Assembly (NCBI GenBank): GCA_031213475.1
Contig: JARUPZ010000007.1
Location: forward strand, 10,501,458 to 10,565,457
Length of the DNA: 64,000 nt
Origin: Nereocystis luetkeana
Taxonomy: Eukaryota; Sar; Phaeophyceae; Laminariales; Laminariaceae
Direction of reading: 5' to 3'
In this document: in pieces, positions 12,901 to 24,900 of the stretch
Layout: each line of letters begins with the position of its first letter
Position numbering within the stretch: the stretch's first letter is position 1
Translations under genes and position numbers: made by a program
Notes under the pieces: model-generated
What the model saw: the letters and a program-made list of their open reading frames with translations, nothing else
Database searches by the model: none
Told to the model about the DNA's origin: nothing

Positions 12901-15900
12901 TCGCCTCCTTAGAGGGACGGACGATTGTGGGGTGTTGTCCAGAGCCACCACTAATAGCGCGAGGGGTAACGCCTCCTAGACCGGTGGGTAAGTTAGGCGC
13001 ATAAGTTAGGCGCATGGGGCGAGCAATGTCGTCGAAACGAGATGGGCACAAGGGGGACCGTATGGGTAGCGCCTCGACTCGATCTGTGGTGATCTCTGTA
13101 TGCACTTCGCTACTCGGGTCCATTCTCGTTCTGCGGAAGCGGTGGTATATATAACAAAGAAAAAACGGATGACAGCAGCTTTGGCAGGCGGGACACGAAA
13201 AATCGAATCGATAACAGTCGGAGTTTTAAGGTACAGCCAACCGGGGATCGACACCGTGAAAAAACAAACCGCGATCTCTCCGGATTTTCGAAGGTACAAG
13301 CAACCGTACTTCGACAACGGGCGACTATACTCGCGATCTCTCAGAAATGAGTCTGAGACAGATCAAGCGACGCTGCCCACCCCGCAAAAACCAAATCGCT
13401 CTGGTTCTAGCGGGTAAAAACAAGCACGGGCGCAGACAGAAGAACCGTGGCAGAAAAGCAAATGCCCATATCTAGAGGGTGCAAACACGAGAGCCCGTAT
13501 CCGCCCACCGACTTCTACTCATAAGTCTAGAACGTTATATCACTCCTAATAATAACTGATGGCAATCAGTGTTCGAACGCATCACCTGGTACCACCACCC
13601 CAAAAACAGAAATTCTCCTCGTCAGTCTCGCACATTAAGCCATTAGTAAAATAACTCAATCACGGGGGACCATAGCAATTAGAACCAAATATTTTAAGAA
13701 AACATAGGGAAATAGATAGGTTTTTGTGTCTACCGTAGGTCCTATTTACTCCCGTAATAGTCATACGTTTCAGACATATTTCCACCAGAACACCCGACGT
13801 TCATGTATGTACTCCTAATCAGTTTCGAGCATATTTCCACTCACAAAAATCGAGTTCTGCTCATGAAATTCGAACATATTCCCCCCCCCCCCCCCCTGGA
13901 ACGGTAAGCAACGACCACGCACCATTTTCAAGGCAGCCGTGGAAGGGCCCACGGCCACGTCCTCCCAAGCAAGTTTTGCCCTCGGTTTCAGTAGCACAGC
14001 TGTGCTTGGTCGAGTAGCCTCCGGGCCACCCGAGCGTCGAGCGTTCCCACCCGCTTTGTTGCTCGCCCTCGCGCTGTCGTAGGCTTCTCGTCCAACAACC
14101 ATCAACTCCTCTGGGCCCTGTACGCGCCCCCCCTCACTGTCCCCGTTGCCATCGTCGTCCTCGCCGCCACCCCCACCCCTTCCCTCGCCCCCTTCCCCGC
14201 CCCTGTCTCTGTCCACTTCCACCCACTGCGTGCGTTGAACCTCGAGCGTGGTGACATCCCTCGCTATTGTTACCGCTAACCCTCCATTCTCACCCCCCCC
14301 TCCGACCCCACTCCCGGCCCCGATTCCTACTTCTCCTCCTTCTCCTCCTCCTCCCCCTCCTCCCGTTCTTACGCCGGTTGCCGTGCGAGGGGCTCGAGCG
14401 CTTCGGGTGGCGGCGCCTCTCGCATCGGCCGAGAAGCGCGTGGACACCGACGCAGACACCACTCTCGAAGTTAGCGGTACGTCTGGAATCCGAGCCAGCA
14501 TCGACGGCGTGTGGACCGCCAGCGCCGTCGAAGGTCGGCGCCGTCGCCTCGGCACGCCGCCGCCGCCGTCGCCGCCGCCGCCACCACCACCGCCACCACC
14601 GCCACCGCCACCGCCGTACGGCGCGGAACTGTGCAAGTTGCCGTCCGGTCCCGTCATCGGGTCAGCGATGGCGGTACTTGCTTCTGTGACCGCGTTCTCC
14701 GTTGGGGCGGGTGGAGGTAGTCTTAAGCCCCTGCTGCGCCCCCCAGGGGTCCGGGAACGTGGGGTCCGGGAGCGGGGGGTCCGGGAGCCCGGGGTTCGGC
14801 AGCCGAGTGTACGGGAACCCGGTGTACGTGAACCAGATACACGGAAACCGGCGGACCTGAAACCCCCTCCTCGCCGCAGGCTGGGAGAGTTGTTGTAGGG
14901 GTCGGCGGGGAAGGGACCAGAGTCGGCCATCAGCCCTTCTGGGAGTTGACGCGTTGGGGGAGAGGACGGCACGCGCAACGCGGGGGTAAAAGCGAGTTGT
15001 CAGCGGGGAAAAGGCTAGGGTCACGCCAACTTACGTACGTACGTACGTACGTACGTACGTACTGTGCACGTTTCGCATCTACGCGCGCATTGCTGTGCAA
15101 GCTCCACATACCTCTACCTACGTTCGAGAAGGGTGTCTGTTTAGTGGAGAACGGAGGTAAAAGCCGGTGTCAGGTCCAGAATATGCTGCAACGGCGCACA
15201 CGGGTACGAACGAGAGTCAGCAGTTTCGGGGATAAACGGTATGGCCGCACCAATCTACGTACGAACTATAAGACCTATGCCGATGGAAAAGCGAAGTTGA
15301 AAAGTTTTTTTCAAATATATGGCTTTAAAAAAACAGCCGAAAATTTTCTCGTACCGCCGCTGTGGGGAAAAGAGAGAAAAATGTTTGATTTTTTCTTTTT
15401 TTTCCCCCAACGGCTGCAGGCGGCGCAATTTGTGTTTTTCTGGTCGCAAATTGTCAACACGGTGATCGAAACCAGCTCGTGCGACGATCGACCCTCGATC
15501 TCGACATAGACTCAGCCCACGGCCAACCCACTCGGTATCTGGCAAGCCCAACGAGTATAGATGACGGCCTCGAAGATATCAGGCGGATCCATGGTCTAGG
15601 GGGCGAGAGCTTGCCGGCGGCGTCGTACGGTATCCTCCCAAACCTGAAAAAAAGACTATTTTTTGCCATTCGAGACGGATGGAGCAGTTTTGTCTTCTGT
15701 TTTGTGCAAACCAGCGGCCAAATGTTTTTTTATCACACGCCTGGTCAGCTCCCGCCACATGACACCGGCCATGGTGTGAAGACGGTGACCCTAGGGTGGG
15801 TCGGAGCCCCTAACGAGCGCACTCCGTTCAGAATTCGTGACGCAATCGTTGGTTTTGTTGATCGATGTCTGTCGAGGACTCGGAATCTCGCCGCTTCGAA

Positions 15901-18900
15901 CCAAAGATCGGCCTGAGTTTTTCTCAAGCCGATGTTGGCCCAACATCGGCCCCAGATTTGCTTTTTTCGGGCTTTTCCAAAAGTTAGGAACTTTTTTTTT
16001 TCTTTAGGTGGCCCATAGGAAGCGTGTTCTGAATTGTTTTGGCGGGTATCTTTGAAATTCAAACTTTTTATTGCAACTTCGCTGTACCATTGGCATAGGT
16101 CTAAGGACCGTTTGCGTGACAATACGAAAATCAAATACCGAAACCGTGGTTACACGCTGGGGCAGAGAGGGGTACGAGAACATCAAAATAGATTGCACCT
16201 TCTTTTTTGCTACTGGGCTACGTACCGAACATATTTGTCTCACCGTCATCTGCCACCTCGAGAAGGTCGATAAAGCACCCAGCGACCGAAGATTTATGCA
16301 AGTACGCCTGTTCAGGTGCCAGATCACACAGGGGGGGGGGAATAATCGGTTCTTGATCCCGGATTCTGGACGAACGATTGAAGATCCTCCACAACTCTAC
16401 TGTACGAAGCTACCGTAGTAACTGCAAGAAGATCGTTTTTTTTTACGTCGGCCGCAGGTGTGATTCTTCTTTGAAAGTTCTCGCGAACGAGGAGGCTGAC
16501 TGCTCTCAGCGCAAAGGCCACTTTGTGCCGACATTACCCCGGGAAACCGCCTCGCGTTGAGTGACGAGTGCAATTACTTTGGAAATTCCTGCTACGTTGA
16601 GTGACGGTCGCAATTGGCGTAGGCGTGCCCGTATTTTTGCTTTTCCACGACCGCCGCCTCGATATTGCCGCTTACCCATAACTCACCACATTCAACGAGC
16701 TTCACAGAGTTTTCCGTTAGGTCGAAGGAGCTGTCTGCTGTGCTGCATATGAGGCACCTTGGGGGTGTCAGCACCAATCCCATCAGAAATCGGCCGGACA
16801 AACCCCTTGACCCAACTCTGAATTATATGGTACACAAAAAATAAACTACCGTGGGGGAGGAGGGACGACACCCGTGACGACCAAGACTTGTCCAGAAGGC
16901 CGGTAAAGGGTAAAACCCCCCACAAGTTGAGCCGGCAGGTGAAAGCGACGCCAGGAATAAACAAATAAAAAGGTACGAAGAACATGCTCTTGCTCACCGA
17001 CAGCCGGGACGCAACCGAGTACTACGGGGAGCACGTTCGGTGAGTTCGGGGTGTGTCGACTACGTGTATTACCTGGTACGCAATATCACTGCGGTGGTAG
17101 GCGCTACGTCATTGGGTGTGCTATCGACATCATGGTGGATGGACTCTGCGTACGAGACGGAGAGGGCAAACCCGAACCTTCACCCTAACCGTAACCCAGC
17201 GAAAGACCGCTATAAACGTAAGTTACTACAGATAATGAAACTTTATTAATAGTATGTGGGCCTCGGAACAAGTGGTGAACTCTGCAGCTGCAATCGTCCG
17301 TTGCTCACCCGGAAGTTTGTGAGCTTTTGTGCCGCTTTTTTCGACGCGATCGGCGCATCTTCATCGAAAGCCACGACCTCGTTGGCCTCGAGGGTTTTCA
17401 GCCTCTTTAGGGTCAGTTGAACCTGTTAAAAACAGGCACAAGTTACAGCATGCGTTGCCAATAGAGCTTTGCACCAGATGAAGATATGGTTGAGGCGAAG
17501 GTTGCTCCTGCTAGTAGTGCGATAATCCAGCCTGCGAACGCACTATAATTCGAGTATAGGTGATGTAGTTTACAGGGTGAACAGGGCGGTCGTGACACGA
17601 GTGACCCGATCTGGCTGTACTATCGTACGATACTGGTTTATACGGAGTCCGTACGTGCACAACAGCAGTACGGCACAGGAGTAGTACGAACGAGCACTGC
17701 TGTACTTACCGCTGTATCAACGTATCAACTGCCGTAGCCACAACCACCTCATGCCTTCGTGTTCGCGGAATGGTGTCGGCTGAAAGAGACTGACGTGCAC
17801 AGTTATAACATACATGTGTGCTGCTCTCGTGAACTTGTCAGCAGTGCCAACAATACGGTCTCACAGGGGAGATTGGGTGCCCTTTGTGCCAACAACAGGG
17901 CGCCGGTATATCGTGCGGTAATATACGTACATTCGAACGGGCGCGGAAACTGTCGAAGAATCTCGGTGGTCAAAACGACGTGCTCAGACAAAGTTCAAGA
18001 AGGTGTCTGTAGCGTTCAACCGATAGTTGCAACTACCGTAGCGTAGCACGTACACATATACAACACTACGGTCGTCTGCGTCCGGGAGTCTGCAAGGTTG
18101 CTTGCTGCCTACCAGGTGATATAAGAGCTACCAGGTATGAGTTGTGTCTGGCTTTAGCCCGACCAAACACGTTTATTTGCACGAAAAATGACCAAACCCT
18201 CCGCCTGCGAAGTGTGCCGTGACGCCAAAACTCACCCGAGGGCTATTGCCAGAGTGCCCCCCCGCCGACGGCGCCCTGCTCGACACCATCTCCATTCCCT
18301 GTGTGAAAGCCATGCTGCATGAACCAAGCTGCCTCTCTCTCGTCGTCGGCGAACGGTAACACTCACCGAGGCGTTTCTGTTTCTTATATCGTAATTTTTG
18401 GGAAAATTAATGGAAACCCCTATGTATTGCGCCGCATACTTAATTGCGCCGCGTTTGCCGATGCTGATTCTGATACGTATGCTGATGCTGTGGCTTCTCT
18501 GCGAAGGCTACCCGGACACATCTCGAACCGAGGTCTAGAACACCTTGCAGGCGCATCTACTCTCCTTCGCGGGGCCTGTCGGAGCTGTTGGCGAGGGAAT
18601 GGGCGCATCGGGAGTTCAGGTTCTAATAGCTGGAGTTGCGATTGCGTCATCATGTTTTTTTTCTGAAGCATTTGTCGCTGCACCCGCACATCGGCCAACC
18701 TTGCCAGTACCAGGAGTGCTGCATGGCTTGAACCCTGCCCCCGTGAAGAGGAAGGCGTCCCGATGCAGCAGCATGGGAGAGGGCCTGGTGCTCCTAGCTC
18801 GAAAACCACGATCTCCTGAAGCTGCTGCTCCTGCTGCTGCTGCTGCTGCGGCTTCCTCGACTCCTTGGTCCCGAGCGCGAGACGTGCTGCTTGACGAGCC

Positions 18901-21900
18901 AGCTTTTAGAACTTTGCTTGCGCCGATGGGGGTGGCAGGCGCGCTGCTTGGCCCGAATCTCGACAACTACCACAGCGCCTTCGGAGTGCTGACTTACAAG
19001 AACCCTTTCGAGCTCTCGGTGGGAGGGCACGTGCTGGTCACGACAGACTGGTGGTGAGTTGGATCTGGTGACTTCCTTGTGCTCGTGTGATGGACTGCAA
19101 CCGCGGTACGAGTACGCGTATCAGATACCTGGTACCTGGTGCATATTTTACACATCACCCAGGCGTCACCCAGAGTGTACGTAGAACTGCAGCAGTATGA
19201 GTAACTATGAACGTGTTAGGGCTGGTCGGCGTCACTTGCCCGGTTGCCTGTCCGGTGGCTAGTTCTCTTTTCTTCAGCTTTCAAGAGATTTTTACCAGTC
19301 AGTATGTTCTTCGTGCTTGCCCAGTGGCTACGCACGGATAGCTGGTACGAGGAACGAACGCCTGCTGCTGTGGTCTCCCCTTTCAGCTTGCGATACTCTC
19401 GCGATTCCAAGTCTACCGTATCCCCGAAGGGGAACCTTGCATACAGTATTTATACGTAGCAGTCATTTGCTACTGCTCTGTTCTGTTGTATGATACCTGG
19501 CACGAAGGAATGTAGGAGGACCTCGTGCGACGTACGTAGCACCCAGTACAGGAAAGGGAGGCTGTCGCATATAAACAGCTACAGCGCTAACTTTAGCTCA
19601 GTTGACACGAAGATCATAATCAATACGACATAGCATCTCGAGCACTTTAGGTGGACGTTCGAGATATTTTCCCGTTTTTCCATATACACATTGCGCCTCG
19701 CTCGGCTGCTCGACGGAGGTTGCGCCGCGTGCCTGCTTCGCTGTCGGTTTCTTTCTGCCAACCACAACCAGGGTTCCACCTCTCTTTGCTGTGGCCGGAG
19801 CCGGAATAGGCGGGCTGTACATCCTCTTCGACGCGGTGAGCAATAAAACAGCCACCCATGAATACAGCTGCGAGTCGGCACGACTTAAGTCACCAAGTTG
19901 CTATTAGTCGGACTAAGTGTCATTCGTTCCCGGACGTGCCGACAGTCCGACTTAGGAGGTTTCCACACTGGTACGGATGTTGAATACGGCATACATTTTT
20001 TTCGTTCTTGAGCCGGCCCCCCTCGGCCAGGAAGGGCTGATTTGGCTCGCTTCGCTCTCCTGACTTGAGTCGCCTGGCTTAAGTCGGCTTGTCGGCTTGT
20101 CGGCTGGCCACCTAAAGTCAGTTCGTTGGTTAACGGCACTTACACCAATTCACCAGGTTAGTTATCAGTCGTGATATCCTGCCGACTCACAGCTCTACCC
20201 ATAAACCCTTTTGGGACTTGGGGACCCTCGTCATGCGACCGAAGAAAACGACACCGGCGATCATGTCAACCGTCTGTTAATAGGAAGAGCCGCTGCACTG
20301 CGAGTGTATCGTCATACGCAGTATCCCGCTGCGCTTCACTCCGGGCACACCCCCTACCCCAGCAGTCTGGGCGGCCGTTCCGTTGTGGCCGATCATGTGC
20401 GTAGTCGTCACCTTTATTTCGACGCTTTCACACACCTCTATTATTGCCCATACATAGTAAATAGGGCCAAATACTGTAGGGTCGATCTTAACGAGGGCTG
20501 TTTTCCAGTTTTTTTTCGGTATTTTCCCGAAAATTCGGTATTTCTTGATATTTTCCTATAGGAAAATACCGAAATTTCTGGAAAATACTGAAAAACTGAA
20601 TAAACACTCCTCGTTAAGATTGACTCTTAGTAAAAATAGCGAAATTTATAGATTTTGTGTGTACCGCACGTCCTACCAGGTATTTAATATAGTCCCCCGT
20701 AATAGATAATCTAGATCCTAGCCTGCCGTTTTGATATGCTGTGCAGGATCTGTACAGTACAGATGGATCCAACCCAGGAAATATGCGCCACAGTAGATCA
20801 TGCAGATTTTATAAGGGTCCCACCGTGCAACAGGAGCTAGATCCCACATCAGGAATCTATCTCGCGCGGAAAAATATCTAGATCATATGGTGGGAGTCGA
20901 TGGTCTGAGTCTGAGGTGTGAAACCTTGTGGGATTTCAGGAGCTTGAGAGGGGACAAGCGACGGACCTCAGACTTCAGAGAGAAAAAGCGGCGAGACGAA
21001 ACGAAGTTTTAGGAGGTCTGTGACTTGACTGGATATCACGGCAAGTTATTGCTATAATACGAGGGAAGACAGTAATCGTGACCATATCTGGTAAGTAAAA
21101 CGTGGGAGAATAGTTTTTGGGCCCATCGTGGGTTCTCATTACTACATTAGTCCCCCCCGTAATTGTCGAGTGGCAAAGCAGGTCAAACTAACTGATTTGG
21201 TCTCTAAAAATGAAAATGTACGTGTCGAGCCACAAAACGTGCCCATCAAAATTCAAAGGCGCACATCTCCGCAGAATTTTACCGCAAACCAACCACTGCA
21301 ACTAGTGGGCGACATATAGTCAGCCTATTGATAAGTCACACCCCTAACGAGCACAGGATCGACCACACGCAAAGGATCCCGACGCTGCTGGGAAAAGGGG
21401 GCTATGCAATTTGTGCTGCTGCTGTACCGGAACCACGTTGCAGAGAGTTGCGTAGCACGCTCGCGTGATGCCCATTGTAGTGCAGATCAGTCGCCCCTGC
21501 TAAAAGAGGTTTGGCGAGACCGCGTTTCCAAGTTGTCAAGGCCGTGCGTTGTATGTGGCTCCCAAAAGGGAAACTTCTGCTGTGAATCGACGTGCGTAGC
21601 AACCAGCCAGCGAAACATGCAGCTTGGTGACGGGATTCCACGCAGTTGTTATTATTGAACGTGTTTACCTGGGGCAGCAGCATTATGCGTTCGTCAAGAA
21701 GATGATTGGAGTCTCAGGGGTAGGTAGGGAGGGGGGGGTGGCACTCGATATCATGCATGGCCGTGGTCGTATGACCATATAGACCCTCGCATCCGTACTG
21801 TGCCAGGACGGAGCATGTCGGGTTTTCGCCGACCAGGCAGACATTGCTTGCACCAAGCGCGAAGCGCCGGGAGGCGTTCGGCGAGTCGCATGAAGGGCGA

Positions 21901-24900
21901 GCTGCATCCTACTGAGAATCGCTTGTGACGCGGACTTGCATATGGATGACAGCGTCAATAAGGGGGGAGTTACTCATTATCATGCATGGCCGTAGTCGTA
22001 TGACCATAGACCCTCGCAGCCTTACAAAACTGGGACGGAGCTCGTCGGGTTTTCATCGAGCAGGCAGAGATTGCTTGCACCAAGCGCGAAGCGCCGTGAG
22101 GTGTTGCGAGTAGCATGATGGGTGAGCTACATCCTACTAAGAACCGTTTGTGGGGAAGACTGGCATGTGGATGAGAGCTCCAAATGAGTTAATTTATTTT
22201 CCAGTGTAGCCTCTTCCAGAGACAGCAAGAGGCTCACTATGTAACTACCTCTTGGGTGCCTTATCATAAACACTTGGTAATACGATCATTCCCCTTGTGC
22301 GGAGTAAAGAGTAACCACCCCACACAAATGGTCCAACTCGACCACCAGCTGTGACCGACCGCCAAAACTCAAACTGGTACCCTGGTTGTCCAGCTCAAGT
22401 AGTGATCGGCACGTTTTACAGTGTCGTTGCCAACCGACGCCAACCCAACCTGTGTAGGCATAATATATAGGGGGGGTATTCATTATCATGCAGGGCCGTA
22501 GTCGTATGACCTTAGACCCTCGCAATGCCGGGACGGAGAAGGGGGGGCGTAATCGGAACTGGGGACCTCGCTGCGACAAGAGCGTCTCTTGCATCATGAA
22601 AGCAAAGCCCTCCCCATGAACACAAGCTCATTCAGCCAAAAATAATTTGGATATAAATTTAAGAAGACACCTCAGCTGTGGTGAGATAAAAAAAATCGTC
22701 GAAACTCACATGGTACTTGAAAAGCTGCGTGTGATACTTCGATCACGCGTGATAAGAACCAAAAACAAATCAATGAGTATCGACACAAACTTCTGGATTG
22801 CCGCAGGCCTTGGAAACTCCGCAGGCGCAGCGAAGTCCGGCATGGCGAGACGTCTTCCTCACAATCTCCGTCTTCAGCTTCCAGGTACAAATACTGAATC
22901 ACAAGCAAGTATGTGTCAAAGCGAGATTAAAAGGCTGTTTTTCTGCCTCCAACAGCAGCAGCAGCAGCAGCAGCTGCAGCAGTAGTAGCAGCAGCAGGGC
23001 CATCGTGGACTTTGTTTGTTTTTTAAAGTCGCAGGAGAAAAAGGTCGAACTTGTGAACACACAAACGGTACGTTTTGTCTTGTTCGTGTGGCGTGTGGCC
23101 AGGAGTTGAATTCACGAGGTACAAGGGGGTGAAAAGGAGACCAACTCGTTCTTCGAGTACGTATTGTTTTGGCCTTCTACGGCCACGCCCTCCAGGTCAC
23201 GCCTTCCCTAAGCCCGGTCAACAAGCAGGAAATGACAAGCAGTGTACTCACGTGAAAGCGTTTTTTTCTACCCAACCACATTCAACACACCCAGCGTCCA
23301 TACGAGTACTGATTGGAAGAGGGGTGAAGCGAATGGATTCACGTTCGCGAGATGCCGATCTCAGTCGAAGAATAAACAGCGCGGAATCCGGCGCTGCTCG
23401 CGTGGCCATACCCGCCGCAAGTCGCTGCCCGTCTGAACGCCCCTCCCATCGAAACGCGCTGCTTTTCCCGTACGCCCAACCGCCGCCAAAAACGAAAACA
23501 ACAGTACTACCTGAGTGGGTTGTTGACTTCGTCGGGATGCCCCTACTGGGTGCTGGTAGGTTCGTTGGCGATTATGGCGGAGCGAGTGTTCACCGTCTTC
23601 GACGGGACGCGAGCTGGACTTTGGGTGTCCATCGCTACCGCGGTGCTGGGTCCTCTAATCGAGGTGGGAGTTCCGCGATTTGTTTTTGTTAACCCCTTTT
23701 GGGACCCGAAGGTGTAACTCTGCCTGATGCTATCGAAAATCGCCTGAGCGAAAAAAATACGGTGGCCAGGTTTCGTGGACAGCCACAACGTAAGCTGCCA
23801 GCGAGAAGCATGCCGTGGGCCCGTTGTGCGCACCACTGCTTGAGCTCCCGCCATTACCGCCGCCACCACCGCCACCGCCGCGCACACTCACTCAGGTATT
23901 GCTTGTGAACGCTTCAGACCTCTACGTTTACAACGGTGCCGACATCTGGGGCGTGAATAGCTGGATTCCGGTGAGGCAGTGCCGCGCGCGTGCGCGCATT
24001 GCTTCCGCGACTGAAGCCAACTGGACGTTTGCCGAGGGTACTCCGTGTGCTTTGTCAGATATGTAGCCGGCTGTACATGCCAACGTTCGAGGAGTGCGAG
24101 TGGCAATGGTAGGGCAGAATGCCTTCGCTTGGATGTTGGTGTTTCGAATCTCATTTTCGTCAAGCTATAAAAAAAATCCCTCAACATTGGCGTCCCATGA
24201 ACCTTACAAGGAACGTGTTGGGTTCGTACACTCGCGGTGTCTCATGGGTCCGTCGGAAAGCGCCTCCCGCTGTATCTGCTTGGGATGTATACACGTTGCG
24301 CTCGCTCTTCGTGTCGGGGTCCCGAAGCTCGCCTGCTAGTGGGTTTACCACCTTCTTCATCTGGCTCTATGCATATTCACAGTATCTCAAAACGGTGCCC
24401 GGTTGACTCAAGTCTTTAGTTTTTCTTGGGTCGTATCTCTGTGCGACACCTTGAACTAAACACGCGGCACGTCTATATCTGTACAGATTCGACCATGTAC
24501 CTGAACCTCATTGTCGTCTTGGGGAATCTCGCCGGGTTTGGGGAGAACGGGAGTGTGACAGTGGCGATACGTCTACTGTATGTAGGCGATCTTCAAGCTA
24601 ACAATCGCACTACAAACACCCGTGCGTTCAAGCTTGAACCTTGAAAAACTCGCGAACACCATCACCCGGCGCTTTGTTTGAAAACGCCAGGTGGTCTACT
24701 TCTGTGGCGGACCCGCGGTGGGAAACTTGGCCAGGGCGACCTATGCGCAGATCCGGGCGGCAGGAGAGGACCGGGCCTGATGTTGGTTTGTTGGCAGCCG
24801 CCACGGTTTTGATCCCCGTGTGTATGATACCCTGTCGATGCTGTTGATAGGCTGTGCGCGGGGTGATCAAGATGTGATGCCTTGAAAAGTTGTTCCAAAA

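Larger units (their letters stand above)
19836..22806 (+). other. INSIG intron 2, repeat-rich
   Basis: 2971 bases with GT (gtgagc) and AG (tgccgcag) borders. It holds a MITE with a nested palindrome (20.44-20.70 kb) and three R1 copies (21.74-22.55 kb). No additional exon of the family is needed between the flanking exons. Confidence 0.75.

Noticed and set aside
14248..14898. 216-codon plus-strand frame, Pro/Ala-rich
   Set aside because: Complement of a GC-rich simple-sequence stretch. The minus strand has the longer frame and lies among exons of a minus-strand gene.
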